A DNA stretch of 64,000 bases from Diphasiastrum complanatum. Its lineage: Eukaryota; Streptophyta; Lycopodiopsida; Lycopodiales; Lycopodiaceae. Below the pieces are notes generated by a model. The model had not been told where the DNA came from and searched no databases. It saw nothing but the letters and a program-made list of their open reading frames with translations. The stretch is taken from assembly GCA_029204225.1 (NCBI GenBank), contig CM055097.1:27189039-27253038 (forward strand), given 5' to 3'. Both the position numbers and the translations under genes were made by a program. Shown here one piece after another: positions 50,792 through 62,038 of this stretch (position 1 is the stretch's first letter; each line of letters opens with the position of its first letter).

Positions 50792-51128
50792 TTCTTCTCC
50801 CCTTGAACGATTTCTATCCTCAGAAGTGGAACTTAGGGAAATTCTTCTTTATGCTTTCAACTCTTTCCTACATAGTGCGTCCTTTCCATCGGATCAAACA
50901 ATCAGAGATAGAATGATTTCTCAATCGTTTATCTTTGGTTTTGAGTACTCTTTCTAGTTCCAAAGGTACACTAAGCAATAAATCTTCCAAATGGGAAAGA
51001 TCTTTATCACATCCCATTGTATCACCTTCACGTAACCTTAATTTTAGCTGACTTACATAAAATACTAGATGAACAGTAGGCTTGTCTTAAAATTCAATCT
51101 TCTTCATAATCCGAAATGGTCCACAATA

Positions 51129-51835
51129 TCAGGTAGACAACTTATAATGCTTTCCTGTACACATAGTCCTAGAATCTTTTGGTATTCGAAGGTATACCCA
51201 ATCATCAACTTTAAAATCTCTGGGATATCTCTTTAGATTGGCATGGTGCTTAGCTCTGTCCTGAGCACTACGGATACTATCACATGCCAGTTGCAAGATT
51301 GCTTGCAAATCATGCAAGAAATCAGCAACTTTCTGGATCTTAACAAATTTAGCCTCCACATTAATCAGAGATTTAGGTTGAAACCGTACATAAGCATAAA
51401 CGGACTATAACCGGTAGCAGAATATTTTCTACTATTGTAAGCAAATCCAATTTAAGGAATGTAATCCTCAAACTAAGGCTGCCTATGAGACACATATGTT
51501 CTCAACATATCCTCCATAGTCTGATTAGTTCTTTAAGTTTGTCCATCTGATTCAGGATGATCAGTAGACCTAAAACTAAGTGAGGTTTCAAGCTTATGGA
51601 ATATAGCTGACCAGAGGTGACCTGTAAACTTAGGATTCGTATCACTAACAATATTAATTGGCAGTCCATACAACCTGAATACTTTTTCCACAAAGATTTG
51701 GGTGAAATTCGAAGCCTTTGTAGTTGACTTAATTGGTATCAACGTGGCTAACTTGGTTAACCTGTCCACTACAACCCAAATAGAATAATTTTTCCATTGT
51801 ATCTTAGGAAGTCCAACTACAAAATCCAAAGATAT
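51129..51835 (-). pseudogene. gypsy integrase of element G
   Basis: Minus strand: MDFVVGLPKIQWKNYSIWVV carries the first catalytic Asp region, then DRLTKLATLIPIKST, IVSDTNPKFTGHLW (second Asp region, SDxxxxFxxxxW), FRSTDHPESDGQT (Glu region ends in Q/T; the core Glu is beyond the frame break), and the C-terminal RAKHHANLKRYPRDFKVDDW, normally AxxxRxxxFxxGDxV. Several frameshifts. Confidence 0.88.
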
Positions 51836-52226
51836 ACTTTAAGCATATACTTAAGTATTTCCAACCTTTAAGCGTTTTGCTTTGGCTAGCTGATAGGATT
51901 TACAATTAACCACATAAGACTCGACATATGGCTTGAGTTTTGGCCAATAAAACTCTCTTCTGACCAAGTCTAAAGTCCTGTGTATACCTGGATGTCCTGC
52001 ACAGGGGTATGCTATGACATTAAAAAGGAATTCTCTTCTTTATTCATCATCCCCTAGTACACAAACTTTTTCATTCCGAAATACTAACCCATTTCGAATG
52101 GCGAACTGTTCTACAATCTTCTTATTATTCTTAGACAATTGAGATCCCTGCGAATCCATCTTAGTTCCATTCTCATTCATTTCGGTCTTTACGAACTTCC
52201 ATATCTGACCAAAATGAGAATTGTTT

Positions 52227-52690
52227 TCATACTTTCAATGAAAGATATAGATCTGTAGAAATTTGGGTGAATGAAAGTTCATTTAATTCACCAATCCGAC
52301 TAAGAGCATTTGCAACTTGGTTAGAGCTACCTTTAACATATCGTATTTCGTGATCAAATTCTTGCATAAGCTCAGCCCATCGAGCTTTACGACCCCTCAA
52401 ATCGTGTTGATTGTAAAAGTATTTCAGAGCTTGGTGATTTGTATACACTATAAACTAATTAACATACAGGTAATACATCCAAGTTTTAAGTGTATGAATC
52501 ATAGCAAATAACTCTTTCTGCTGAGTTGTATAATGCAACTGAGGTTCAATGAGTTTTTTGCTCTCAAACGCTCTTGGCCTATCATTTTGCAAAAGAACTG
52601 CTCCAATTGCCGAATTACTTGCGTCAGTTCTAACGATGTAAGGTAAATTTGGATCCATGATCTGTAAAACAGGATCCAAAACAACCATAC
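52227..52690 (-). pseudogene. gypsy RNase H of element G
   Basis: Minus strand: YIVRTDASNSAIGAVLLQ (first Asp), KLIEPQLHYTTQQKELFAMI (Glu), then TNHQALKYFYNQHDLRGRKA, RWAELMQEFDHEIRYVKG and SNQVANALSR. The order is correct for gypsy; one frame break lies near 52450. Confidence 0.88.
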
Positions 52691-52699
52691 TTTTGAGCT

Positions 52700-53520
52700 T
52701 CTAAAAACATTGGCTTAGTTCTTCATTCTATTCAATAGGCGGACTAGGTTGACCTCTCTTCTCCTTCTTGTTAGCTTTGCCTTTTGTCAAATTATTAAGA
52801 GGTGTAGCAACTTTTGCATAATCCTTTATAAATTTCCAAAAGAAAACTGTAAAACCGAAGAGAATTAACTTCTCTATTTGTTTTCGATATCGGCCACTCA
52901 GCCATTGCCTTTATCTTATCTTTGTTTATCTTTACCCTTTAGGGGTGATCTTATGACCAACATATACTTAAAGAATGCTTAAAGAATTCACACTTAGACT
53001 CTTTCGCATAATTTTTTTCTCTTTTGAGAATTCGCAAGACAGTCTTGATATGATTCACATCCTCCTTGAGAGTTTTATTGTAGATGAGGATGTCATCTAA
53101 GAATTGACCCAGATATGGGCGAAATATTTATCATCATCTGTTGAAATGGCGCAGGTGGATCTGTTAACCCAAAAGGAAGCACTAAGAACTCATAATGTCC
53201 GAACCTCGTCTGAAAACTAGTCTTCTGCACATCACTTGGTTGAATTCTAATCTGATGGCTGATTTTGAGATCTATTTTTGAAGTATTTAGCTCCACCTAA
53301 TTAATCTTCCAGATCGTCCATCCTGGCAATGGATATTTATTCTTAATAGTTAGTTTATTTAATCCCTTGTAATCCACACACATCCAGAAGTCTCCATCTT
53401 TTTTCGCTTTCAGAAGAACAAGAGCACCCGAAGGCGATTTATTGGGTCTTATATGTTCCATCTTAAGGTAATTTTCAATTTGATTAGTAATCTCTACCTC
53501 TTTCTTCTGAGAAACCCAGT
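52700..53520 (-). pseudogene. gypsy reverse transcriptase remnant of element G
   Basis: The minus strand gives [20 protein letters not shown], then [20 protein letters not shown] (RT motif, usually TAFRTRxGHYEFxVMPFGLTNAP), with stops upstream and downstream. The YxDD box (usually VFIDDILIYS) appears as a diverged DDILIYN-like stretch near 53085. Non-functional. Confidence 0.8.
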
Positions 53521-53890
53521 ATAGTTGTCTAGAGATAAGGTGACTCTGGAATTAACTCAATCTTGTGATCTACTGACCTAGGAGGTGGTAAACCATGAGG
53601 TAATTCAACTAGAAACACATAACGAAATTCACTCTTGATTCTACGTTTTTCAATCACAACTATTTAGATACATTTAAGAGAAATCCAAAATGGGGATAGC
53701 AAATAAAGAATAAGCTTCATACTGTGAATAAAAAATTTCCATTACAGTAGCCATTGAAATCATCTCAGATGGATGTACATATTTGTCTCCAAAAATTGTA
53801 ACTACTTTATCAAATGCTTCTCAAATGCAATATCAGGAGATTTCTTAAATAATCACTCATAGCCTAAAATTATGTCTGTGTGTGCTAAAT

Positions 53891-54494
53891 CTAAACATGA
53901 AAATCAACTAATTCTTTGTAGTGTTCTAATAATTTTGCTAGCAAACCTTGTACGAACTGCCAGAGAGCCAATTTAGAATTGAATGATGGAACCTTATTCC
54001 ATAAATCCATAAACTCTTGGAGACAAGAGTCGAAGCTCTTCGTCCCCATTTCGCAATTGATGAACTTTTGATAGTAGTTTGAATTGTCCGCAACCACAAA
54101 CAATTTTCTGAATGTTTCCGTGAATTCTCCCCACGCAGCGGGTTTTGGTTGCAGATCATGCCACCACGACGAAGCCTTATCATGGAAAAACAGAACAACG
54201 CTCTCAATCTTCTTTTCTTCAGGAATTTTGTGTAGACTGAAGTAACTATTCCATTTTGTGAGCTAGTCCACCTCAGGCTTCTCTTCTTTCTTCTCCCCCG
54301 AATATGGTTCAAGCTGAAAACCCAGATTCTGGCGAGGATAAAGTCTTGATTTGATTTAGTAGAACTTCCATTTGCTGGTCCCACAAAGTGTTTCGATTAG
54401 TCATCTCATTGCGTGCTACACTCAACTGTAGGCAAATTTGAAGATAGGTCGGCATGGGAACCATTCCTTGTAGACTTGCAGTATCTTTGGCCAT
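53891..54494 (-). pseudogene. gypsy gag of element G
   Basis: Minus strand from the ATG at 54494: MAKDTASLQGMVPMPTYLQI, then NTLWDQQMEVLLNQIKTLSS. A second frame has ASSWWHDLQPKPAAWGE, FTETFRKLFVV and YYQKFINCEMGTKSFDSC, then LQEFMDLWNKVPSF. The central block (WWxxL...W..F...F...F) is the Ty3 retrotransposon Gag domain. Frameshifts separate the parts. Confidence 0.75.
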
Positions 54495-54499
54495 TATTG

Positions 54500-55440
54500 A
54501 TCACCTAAAACAAGAAATTGCTTTAATTAGTTGACAGATCCAAAATCTTCAACCTTAAGTAAAACTAATTGTCAAAGTTTTATGGTACTTTTCGAATCGC
54601 CTTTTCGAACCGTGTTTGAATCGGGTTTGAAAGGAGAAAGAATCGGCTTCTCTAGGTTCGAACTGGCGAATTGGTTTTAGGGTTTTTTATTCCCCCTCTC
54701 CCTTAATTTCTACCCTTCGATTATGTCAAAAAAAAGTGCTTTCTTAGTTCTAATTTGTGATCAATCGATCATAAATTCGAATCCTGACGCGGAACTTCGA
54801 ACTTCCAATTCTTGAGTCTTGTCACGTAACAATATCTGTCACGTATGGTTTAGGGTTCTTGATCCATCTTTTGCTTGCAGTTTTAGCTATGATCTATTTG
54901 ATATCATTATTGACAATAGCTAGTAGCTACCACTTACATCATTAATGTCACACCATACATATTACAATGCACAATGTACATGGCTAATTAGTAGTAAAAT
55001 AGCAAATGTTCAATGATTCAAATTTCACGAAATGACAATGTATACAATGTGCATTGTGTAAATGTTAACAGGTGATAGATTATAGTACTAACTTCTAAGT
55101 TAAAAGTCCTAACAACTTAGTATTAAGTAGTAAGTACTAACTTTTGATTACTAACCCTTGAGTTACACTGTGAGTACAAACCTTATCCGACATTCAACAT
55201 TGAATTGAAACATTCCACATTTGAACACTACCAAAATATAAACTTGCGTCTTGAATCATAAATGTAGTTTTAACTCATCCGTAAATGATAATAACACATA
55301 ATAAATTACTAATTGCTAGTATGTAGTCTCAAGTTTGTAATCTCAAAATTAGTAACTTCATAGTCAACTCACTAAATACCTAAATAGTAAATGCCAAATG
55401 GGCCAACCTCCAGGGCCAAGGTTGACTAAAGTCTACTGTA
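54500..55440. other. gypsy leader and unassigned sequence
   Basis: AT-rich with TTCGAA-type words at 54600-54810. No gene recognised. Confidence 0.4.
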
Positions 55441-55448
55441 GCCTCCTC

Positions 55449-55682
55449 CTAGTCACCCGTGGAAGGCTGAAGTTGTGATCTGCTCGCACGTGTAGGCTCA
55501 AGAGCAGGATCATCATCAATGCTATCATCGTCATCAGATGGATCACTCTCATCTTTTGAGGAATCGTCACTATCGACGACTTCTTCTGAGGTCTCTATAT
55601 CATGTTCGTCTTCTAGTGGCTCCTCGTCCTCGAGATCTTGAGAACTAGAAGCCGTTCGAATCGTGGTTCTTTGAACAAACAT
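55449..55682 (-). pseudogene. acidic tail fragment, probably hAT-derived
   Basis: 77 codons, minus strand: TTIRTASSSQDLEDEEPLED, then EHDIETSEEVVDSDDSSKDE, SDPSDDDDSIDDDPALEP and TRASRSQLQPSTGD. Nearly half of the residues are Asp, Glu or Ser. The wording resembles the acidic segment at 46850-46960 (DEEPDVDSDE). It sits within the gypsy leader, so it is either a nested insertion or a relic the gypsy element landed beside. Confidence 0.4.
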
Positions 55683-55689
55683 CGATTTG

Positions 55690-56760
55690 ACACAACATTG
55701 TCAATGGTGACCTCGTAAGCCGACTGATTACATCTCAGTAAGGCCATTCACTTTTTTTAGCCAATTTCGTTTTAATCACTAATTGACAGACTTAAAAAAA
55801 ATTTGAAACAATTTCGGTTCTTCTAAAATTTATGTAACTGGGATTTTTTTAACTTTGTTCGATATAGACTGGAATTGTGAAAATTGATTTTCTCCATCGA
55901 ACTCTTAGTTTCACTGTTATCAGTCTAAATTGAAGTGATTTCGAAACATCCGGCTTGCAACAAGTGTCACATGCAATGATTTACGAAATGAATAGGCTTC
56001 TTCTTTATAAACTGCCAAACTGAATTCAAAAATCGCTTTTTACGAAAACTGTACTCATGCATGAAATTTCATCCTCAAAACTACTGTAACTCACTGTGCT
56101 ATGTTTCCAAACATACAAAGTGATTAAAAAATGATTTTTTGATTCAGGACAACCTATTACTTAACTTTCTGACATGCAATCAGAACATTTTGACAACTTG
56201 TCAATTTTTGAACTAAATATTTCCAAACTTCCGACGATCATAAATTTTGCTACAGAGCATTGAATTGGACATTGTAAAGCACAATATAGAGTGAGAATTA
56301 GAATTAGAATTATTATTATTAACGGCTTTTGGTACCCAAAGGTACATAAGACAAAAGAGGGTACAAAAAGTGAGGAGCATTGTCCGCATACGGACTTATT
56401 TACTAGTAAAAAGGAAAGAAACTAGCATATCTATCTCTCTATCTCAAGAATAAGTATCAAAGCTTGACCACTAGGTGGAGAGTAAGTTAGCAAGAGGCCT
56501 GCCACATCACCACTGACCGTACCGGCCACATGTGCGAGCATTAAATGTTTAAAAATGTAGTAGGAGGGCACACTTTTTGTAGGTGGTTTACTCAAAAACC
56601 ATGCCTATGCTTCCCATGCCATCAAATAGACATTACAAATAGTCAGCCACTTACTCGGAGGTCAATTCTCCCACTAGGAAGAAAAGTCAAGGAGCTACTA
56701 TCAAAAAGCTAAAAAAAGCAAAAAGCTTTTCTCCTCCACCTTCTGATCGATGCAAGGTTA
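55690..56760. other. no gene recognised
   Basis: AT-rich leader/insert sequence. The part from about 56315 to 56760 is richer in G and A and leads into the gypsy PBS. Confidence 0.45.
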
Positions 56761-56761
56761 G

Positions 56762-56774
56762 GCTCGGATACCAC
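56762..56774 (-). other. primer binding site of gypsy element G
   Basis: TGGTATCCGAGCC on the minus strand beside the LTR start at 56775; a tRNA-Met-type site with one or two changes. Confidence 0.7.
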
Positions 56775-57020
56775 TGTAAAGATTGCTAGGTGTAGATCCT
56801 TAAGATCCTCCTACATACGCCAAAGGAGTGTTGTGAAGCCAAACCACCACCCAACCAAGTAGAAACTGAAGATCAAACCTTCATCAACTTGACCCCTGAG
56901 CCACTGTGACTGAATATAGGAGTGAAGAGGTTTCTAGCAATTGAAAACTGGAATCTGGAAGTGGAGGAGGGCGAGCTGCTCCACATGTCCTAATTGGAGT
57001 GCTTGGGCCCTCACAAGGAG
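56775..57020 (-). repeat. 5' LTR of gypsy element G (truncated)
   Basis: Starts TGTAAAGATTGCTAGG beside the PBS. The section 56850-57015 matches 50370-50660. It is cut at about 57020, where a different LTR-like sequence begins. Confidence 0.65.
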
Positions 57021-57260
57021 TATTCACAAGCATTCTCCAACCAAGAAAACTTAATGAGTAACAATTGCTGCTTTAGGTTAAGTAGATTTCCAACTAAGGT
57101 TTTTAGAAATATAGAACTCCCCTAGAAGAAGCTAAAGACACCAAACTCAATAATTTGAGAAATGGTAATCTTTGGCCGTCATTAATACCAATCTAGCAGT
57201 CATTTGGAACTTGAACAAGCTTATGGTGGGCAAAAGACAATTGTAAGAAATTATATTGGC
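57021..57260 (-). repeat. LTR fragment of element E (left copy)
   Basis: Shares CTCAATAATTTGAGAAATG and surrounding ~200 bp with 61060-61260. Confidence 0.6.
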
Positions 57261-57289
57261 CTTCATCGAATTGTAGGAAACAGTATGTA

Positions 57290-59095
57290 TCAACTCTTGT
57301 GTACCATCCTCTGGGCACTTGTTTGAGTCTGTATTAAGGCTTTGTCCAACCTGCAAACCATGTCTTCCTCTCCTTTGAGTATGTAATCCTTTGGTTGTTC
57401 CATATAGACTTCTTCCTTTAGAAATCCATTCAAAAATGCACTCTTAACATCCGTTTGTTGGATATCCCAACTAGATTGAGCTGTCAATCACAAAATTGTT
57501 TTCATAGTAGTCAACTTTGCAATTGGTGCAAATATTTCCTCATAATCAATTCCTTCCTGTCGTGCATACCCTTTCGAAACCAACCTTGCCTTGTGCTTAT
57601 CAATAGAACCATCTGATTTGTACTTGGCTCTATAAATCCATTTACACCCAATAGCCTTTTTTTTTGGGTAAATGCACAAGTCTTATTCTTCATAATAGAG
57701 TTCTTCATCGATAGCTTTCCTCCAATTTTCCTCTTCTTTAGCTTCTTTGAAAGTAGATGGATTTTTTGTTTCTAATACGATAGGCATGAATGCAAAATAT
57801 ACATCCTCATCTTCATGCCGATCTTCACGTCGATCCTCATGTCGATCTTCGTGTCGATCTTGATCCTCATGCTGCTTCTCAAGCCTTGCTGATCTTCTAG
57901 CTCCCTGTTTACTTGACTCTCCCTGTTTCAAGACGAATCCATCTTTGATAGTCTCATAGTACCACTTAGGTAACTTTCTAGTAAGCGGTGTAGGATGCTT
58001 CCTGCCTGGTGAAGTGGGAGGTGTATAAGTGCCCCAAGTACTTGAGCTCTCTTTTCTTTTGCCTGTCTCTACCAAGGCTTCTCTAGGCAAAGGAGTTGGT
58101 GTAGGCGATTCATGTGTTGATTTAGGTTCTTGTTAAAGAATACTATCATCTTGCTCCTTCTCACAAGGTATTGTTGTATCTTTATGAGATCCCATCTCAT
58201 CAAAGATAACGTCCCTGCTTAATAATAACCTTCTTTCCTACAATGTCATAAAGCATGTATCCCTTTTCTTGATCATCATATCCAAGCACTTTCTTGCCTT
58301 TGGGTCCAACTTGCTTTTCATGTGCTTAGGCATATGAGCATATGCAATACTCCCAAACACTATCAAATTACTTACTTAGGCTTCTTACTTGGATAAGCTT
58401 CTTCAAACTTCTAGAGTTTGATTCTCTACCTCTTTAGTAGGACTCTTATTCAAAAGATAAACCGTTTTTTGAATTGATTCACCCAAAAATGATTTTGGAA
58501 GATTCTTACTTTTAAGCATGCTGCTAGCAGTTTCCACAATAGTGCAGTTATTTCTTTCTACAACTCCATTTTGTTGAGGCGTTTTTGTACTTGGAAACAA
58601 TCTCTTTATACCATTGTCTATTTAAAACATTTGAAATTCTGCAGAAAGATACTCTTTGCCTTTATTTGAACGGACTATCTTTATTTGCCTACTCGTTTCT
58701 TTTTCCACTCATGCCTTAAACCAAGTAAAGCTTTTGTTTGTCTCGCTCTTATTCTTGAGAAGGTATATCCATATCTTCCTAGAATAATCATTTGCAATCA
58801 CCATAAAATAACTTGCTCCACCATGAGACTTTGTTTGGATAGGACCTAACAAATATGTATGAACAAGTTCTAGAATATTTCTTGTTCTAGCTGTAGTAGA
58901 TGGAAATTTCTGCCTATGACGTTTTCCAAAGACACAACCCTCACAAAAATTGTGATGTGAATTAACTTGAGGTAATCCTGAAACCATATGAAATTTCTTC
59001 TAAACTTGTAGACAATTGTAATTTAAATGTCCAAACCTCTCTTGTTATAACGTACTTGTCATATCGATATTTGAAATTTCCACTAGACAACTTAT
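57290..59095 (-). pseudogene. copia pol (element C), integrase to RT, truncated
   Basis: Minus strand, in order: RFGHLNYNCLQV (pre-integrase), CEGCVFGKRHRQKFP, ELVHTYLLGPIQTKSHGG (first Asp lost), a frame break, PSTKTPQQNGVVERNNCTIV (Glu of integrase), VYLLNKSPTKEVENQ, a linker of charged repeats, WRKAIDEELYYEE, KKAIGCKWIYRAKYKSDGSI, HKARLVSKGYARQEGIDYEE, and DVKSAFLNGFLKEEVYMEQP. It stops before the YVDD box at about 57330. RT palm and RNase H are absent. Confidence 0.9.
57815..57876 (-). repeat. 12 bp in-frame tandem repeats in copia C pol
   Basis: Four to five copies of a CGATCTTCATGT-like unit encode (D/R)-(R/H)-(H/E)-(E/D) repeats: DRHEDRHEDRREDRHEDEDV in the linker between integrase and RT. 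Confidence 0.85.
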
Positions 59096-59103
59096 CAACC
59101 CAC

Positions 59104-59520
59104 CCCCTCGGGTGACTAGACCCTGCCTCTGCACCTGCACTGGACCCTGCACCTGCACTAGGTCGTGGACTTGCTCTAGTCCCTTCTCCTGCCACGGACC
59201 TGTGAATAGAGGTCTGAGATGGTCTCAATGGCTCAAGAGATGTACTATCGGCGGGCTCGTATGTGTCCATCAATTTCTCCACCTCTACATCTGAAAAGTG
59301 AGGGCAAATGGATATGCCCATCCCTCACTCATCTGGCCTGGTGAGCCGTAGTAAGTGGGCCCTGACCCTGGTAAGACAACCAGTAAAGACCCCACCACAA
59401 TGCAGGCATCTCCATATGCGGGCACCAGATCCCTGGTGGGTAGCCACATCCTCCTCTGTCAACTCAACCTCTGACCAAATGCCTCTACCAAGGACCGGCA
59501 TCGTGTGAAACTGTCAATGT
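59104..59520 (-). pseudogene. hAT transposase N-terminal fragment with BED zinc finger
   Basis: Minus strand: LPVLGRGIWSEVELTEED, then ARIWRCLHCGGVFTGCLTRV and RAHLLRLTRPDE, a TGA near 59326, then GMGISICPHFSDVEVEKLMD. C-x2-C followed by H and a later GIxxC is the BED finger of plant hAT transposases, which binds the element's ends. After it comes a low-complexity linker of Ser/Ala/Gly (SAGAGSSAGAEAGSSHPRG). The frame then runs on into copia sequence at about 59095, so the transposase catalytic domain is missing. Confidence 0.7.
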
Positions 59521-60300
59521 ATCAGACCTGCAAAAGAGGAAGCAAACAATCACATGTCAGTACATTTCGTTGGTAGCAACAACATCTGGATTCCACATAT
59601 GCATTCACAACATTCATTTGCTTACAACAACCGTAAACCTAACATTGAAAAAAAACCGCCATTTTTTTTTTGCATCGACAACAGGTTCAAGCTGCAAATA
59701 GTGTCTTGGACCTTGAACTCATCAAAACAAGCATCCTAGGCATTCGTATGGGAATGAAGAAACAGAGTGCAACTTCAAACTGCAACTCAATTGCATGCCA
59801 ACAAGACCCAAAACCCTAAACCCTAAAAAACACATGATTTGGGCATGCCATTGAAAACTTTTACTACAAGCGATAACAATCGAAACTAATAGCATAAGCA
59901 TGTTTGTGGGCATGAAGAAACACAGTTTAGCCTCAATCTGCACCTCAATCGGATGACTACATGCCAGTTTACAAAAAGAGCCAAAAACACATGGAAAAAG
60001 GGCATGAGATTCACATCTTTTGCTACAAGCAATAATGGGGAAAACTAACAGCAGAAGCATGTCTGTGGGGTTCAATATAGATGAACTGGAACTAAAAACC
60101 ACTTCATTACGTTGCCTACAGCTCATTCCACGAGCTTCCAAAGATGTGAAGCCAAAACTTACCTAAAACTGTTTTGGAGAGAAACGCCACTGCCTCGTTG
60201 CTGCCGTTGTGCTGATCACACACTGAACAATGCTCCAAGATGGCTACAGTCCACCATCACCCTCTCACCATCACCATCTCTCTCTCACTCCCAACAAAGC
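59521..60300 (-). other. probable hAT 5' flank with ~150 bp tandem duplication
   Basis: Two diverged copies (about 59756-59915 and 59916-60070) share AAGAAACA, AAAACACATG, GGCATG, ACTACAAGC(G/A)ATAA and AGCATGT(T/C)TGTGGG. An apparent 139-codon minus-strand ORF across it (internally repetitive, e.g. IIACSK/VIACSK) is explained by the duplication and is probably not a gene. Confidence 0.5.
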
Positions 60301-60354
60301 AAATTTTTTTATGTGGGCCGCAGGCTGCTGCTCGTGGCCCACATAAAAAAATTT
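60301..60354. repeat. perfect 19 bp inverted repeat (hairpin)
   Basis: Arm AAATTTTTTTATGTGGGCC (60301-60319), loop of 16 nt, and exact complement at 60336-60354. Confidence 0.95.
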
Positions 60355-60359
60355 GAAAT

Positions 60360-60597
60360 TTTTTTGGCGATCCTTTGGCAAAGTCTAATGCTAAAGCAAA
60401 AAGCATATTCCTAAATATGATACCTATATTAGGTAAAAGTCCAAGCTAATTACTAAGTCAAAAATTTGAGCCAAATCATATAGCTCTCTAGTGCCCTACT
60501 ACATGCATAGCTAGTCTAAGAAAAGTATAAGCCCCTAAAGTAGCAGGCAGGCATGGCCTAGAAACATTAGGGGTAAAATAAACTTTAATTTCTAATA
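60360..60597 (-). repeat. partial LTR of the copia A/B family
   Basis: Matches the right half of 36167-36575: GCTAAAGCAAAAAGC, GGTAAAAGTCCAAG, GCAGGCAGGCATGGCC, ACATTAGGGGTA, ending TAATTTCTAATA. Confidence 0.65.
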
Positions 60598-60970
60598 GGG
60601 GAAAGCTAGTGATGGAGGAAATAGATGTTAGAAAGCTAGTGTTGGAGAAAAAAGGTGATGGAAACGCAATGGTGAGACCCAAAATGAACTTTTGGATCGA
60701 TGATTGACGATTAGGGAGTTGACCAGGCAACAAAGAATGTAATAATGATGATGGAAGCTATTGATGGGGAGAATGTGTGTTAGAGGGCAATGAAAATAAA
60801 GAAAGGCATTGAAAAGAGCAATGATGAAGCTGTGGCATGCTTTTTGACTAGCAAAAAGGAGAAATAATAGGATGCAGGCTAGTGAGGGAGGGCAAGGGAG
60901 CTACAAAGGTAGCAATGGAGGGAAAAGAGAGGAATGCCCAGAATTCATCGACTAGATGAAGGTAGGAAAC
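60598..60970. other. no gene recognised
   Basis: Purine-rich leader-like sequence next to a PBS. Confidence 0.4.
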
Positions 60971-60983
60971 TGCTGTGATACCA
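60971..60983 (-). other. primer binding site of element E
   Basis: TGGTATCACAGCA on the minus strand abutting an LTR start TGTTATGAAC at 60984. Confidence 0.65.
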
Positions 60984-61500
60984 TGTTATGAACTTAATCA
61001 TAGATATTGGCACCAAATCAAGTATAAAGATAACAATCAACATTCACCAAGCATTCTGCAACTAAGAAAACCTTATGAACAACAATGGCTCTGATAGATT
61101 AGGCAAATCTCCAACCAAGATTTTTGGAAAAATAGAACTCCTCTACGAGAAGCTCAAGACACGAAACTCAATAATTTGAGAAATGATTATTCTTGGCCTC
61201 TATTTATACTAAAATAGCAATGTCTTGGGAGGTTCCAACTGTGGCTTCATTTAGGTCACCCAATTTAGGGTTTTCACCAAAGAAGAAAATCTTATCCAAA
61301 AATATCGTTGTCCGAATCAATTTGGGGCGGTGGTGGTGTCTCCAAACTTAATAAAGTAATTGAACAAAATAGTTACAAGTCCCAAAAGCATGAGGGTACT
61401 CATAGTCTCATGATATAGAAGGCATGGAATGTGTCCATAAAACCTAGCTTGTTGGACCAATTAGCATATGCAAGTTGGGCTAAATTCTCATCTAATACAG
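60984..61500 (-). repeat. 5' LTR of element E (right limit uncertain)
   Basis: Begins TGTTATGAACTTAATC. The segment 61060-61260 matches 57021-57260. The end was not determined. Confidence 0.55.
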
Positions 61501-62014
61501 GCTCAAAAATTTCTTCAACAATGTAAAGGGTAGAATCACTAAGATCGAAACCTCGTGGACTTGCAAAGTAGTAGTTTGTCTAGGGTGCGGACAACTTCGA
61601 TTAAGATGATGAGGGTTACAAAACTTAATTGGTTAGATTTTCAAGCATTTTTGCGAAGTATGACACTTAAAGGCAACATTGGGGGAGGGGGCGAATAGAG
61701 GAGCAAGGGCACAAGAGAGGCCTACTGCCAGGGGGAATGAAATAAGGAGTAATGGCATGAGGAAAAGAGGATGAGATGAAGAACGGGGTTGAAATGAAAC
61801 TTGCTGATCAAGATACTTATGCTGTAAAGTATTCGCAATAGTCATTCATATTGAAATATAAACCTAGTTAAATAAATAAAACATAGCACATGGTTCTATT
61901 GGAGGCCAAAGTTTTTAAGGCCCAAATAAACTTAGGCAAATTTTTTTTTTTAGTACAAACTCGTGGAGGGCCTTCTTGCATGATGATGCCACTTGTCCAC
62001 TGGAGTTTGGTAGA
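61501..62014. other. no gene recognised
   Basis: Unassigned sequence between LTR remnants. Confidence 0.45.
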
Positions 62015-62038
62015 CCCCCATGCACATGTGCATGGGGG
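62015..62038. repeat. perfect 24 bp palindrome
   Basis: CCCCCATGCACA followed directly by its reverse complement, with no loop. Confidence 0.95.

Larger units (their letters stand above)
50368..57020 (-). mobile_element. Ty3/gypsy element G, degenerate, with insertions
   Basis: Minus strand. 3' LTR part 50368-50791, purine tract 50792-50803, integrase, RNase H, RT, protease remnant, gag (54494-53891), then 2.2 kb of leader holding foreign sequence, PBS (56762-56774) and 5' LTR (56775-57020, truncated). The two LTR pieces share CCAACCAAGTAGAAACTGAAGAT and the following ~150 bp. Confidence 0.7.

Noticed and set aside
59722-60141. 139-codon minus-strand ORF
   Set aside because: Its internal repeat follows the noncoding tandem duplication there, and no domain or homologous feature supports it.
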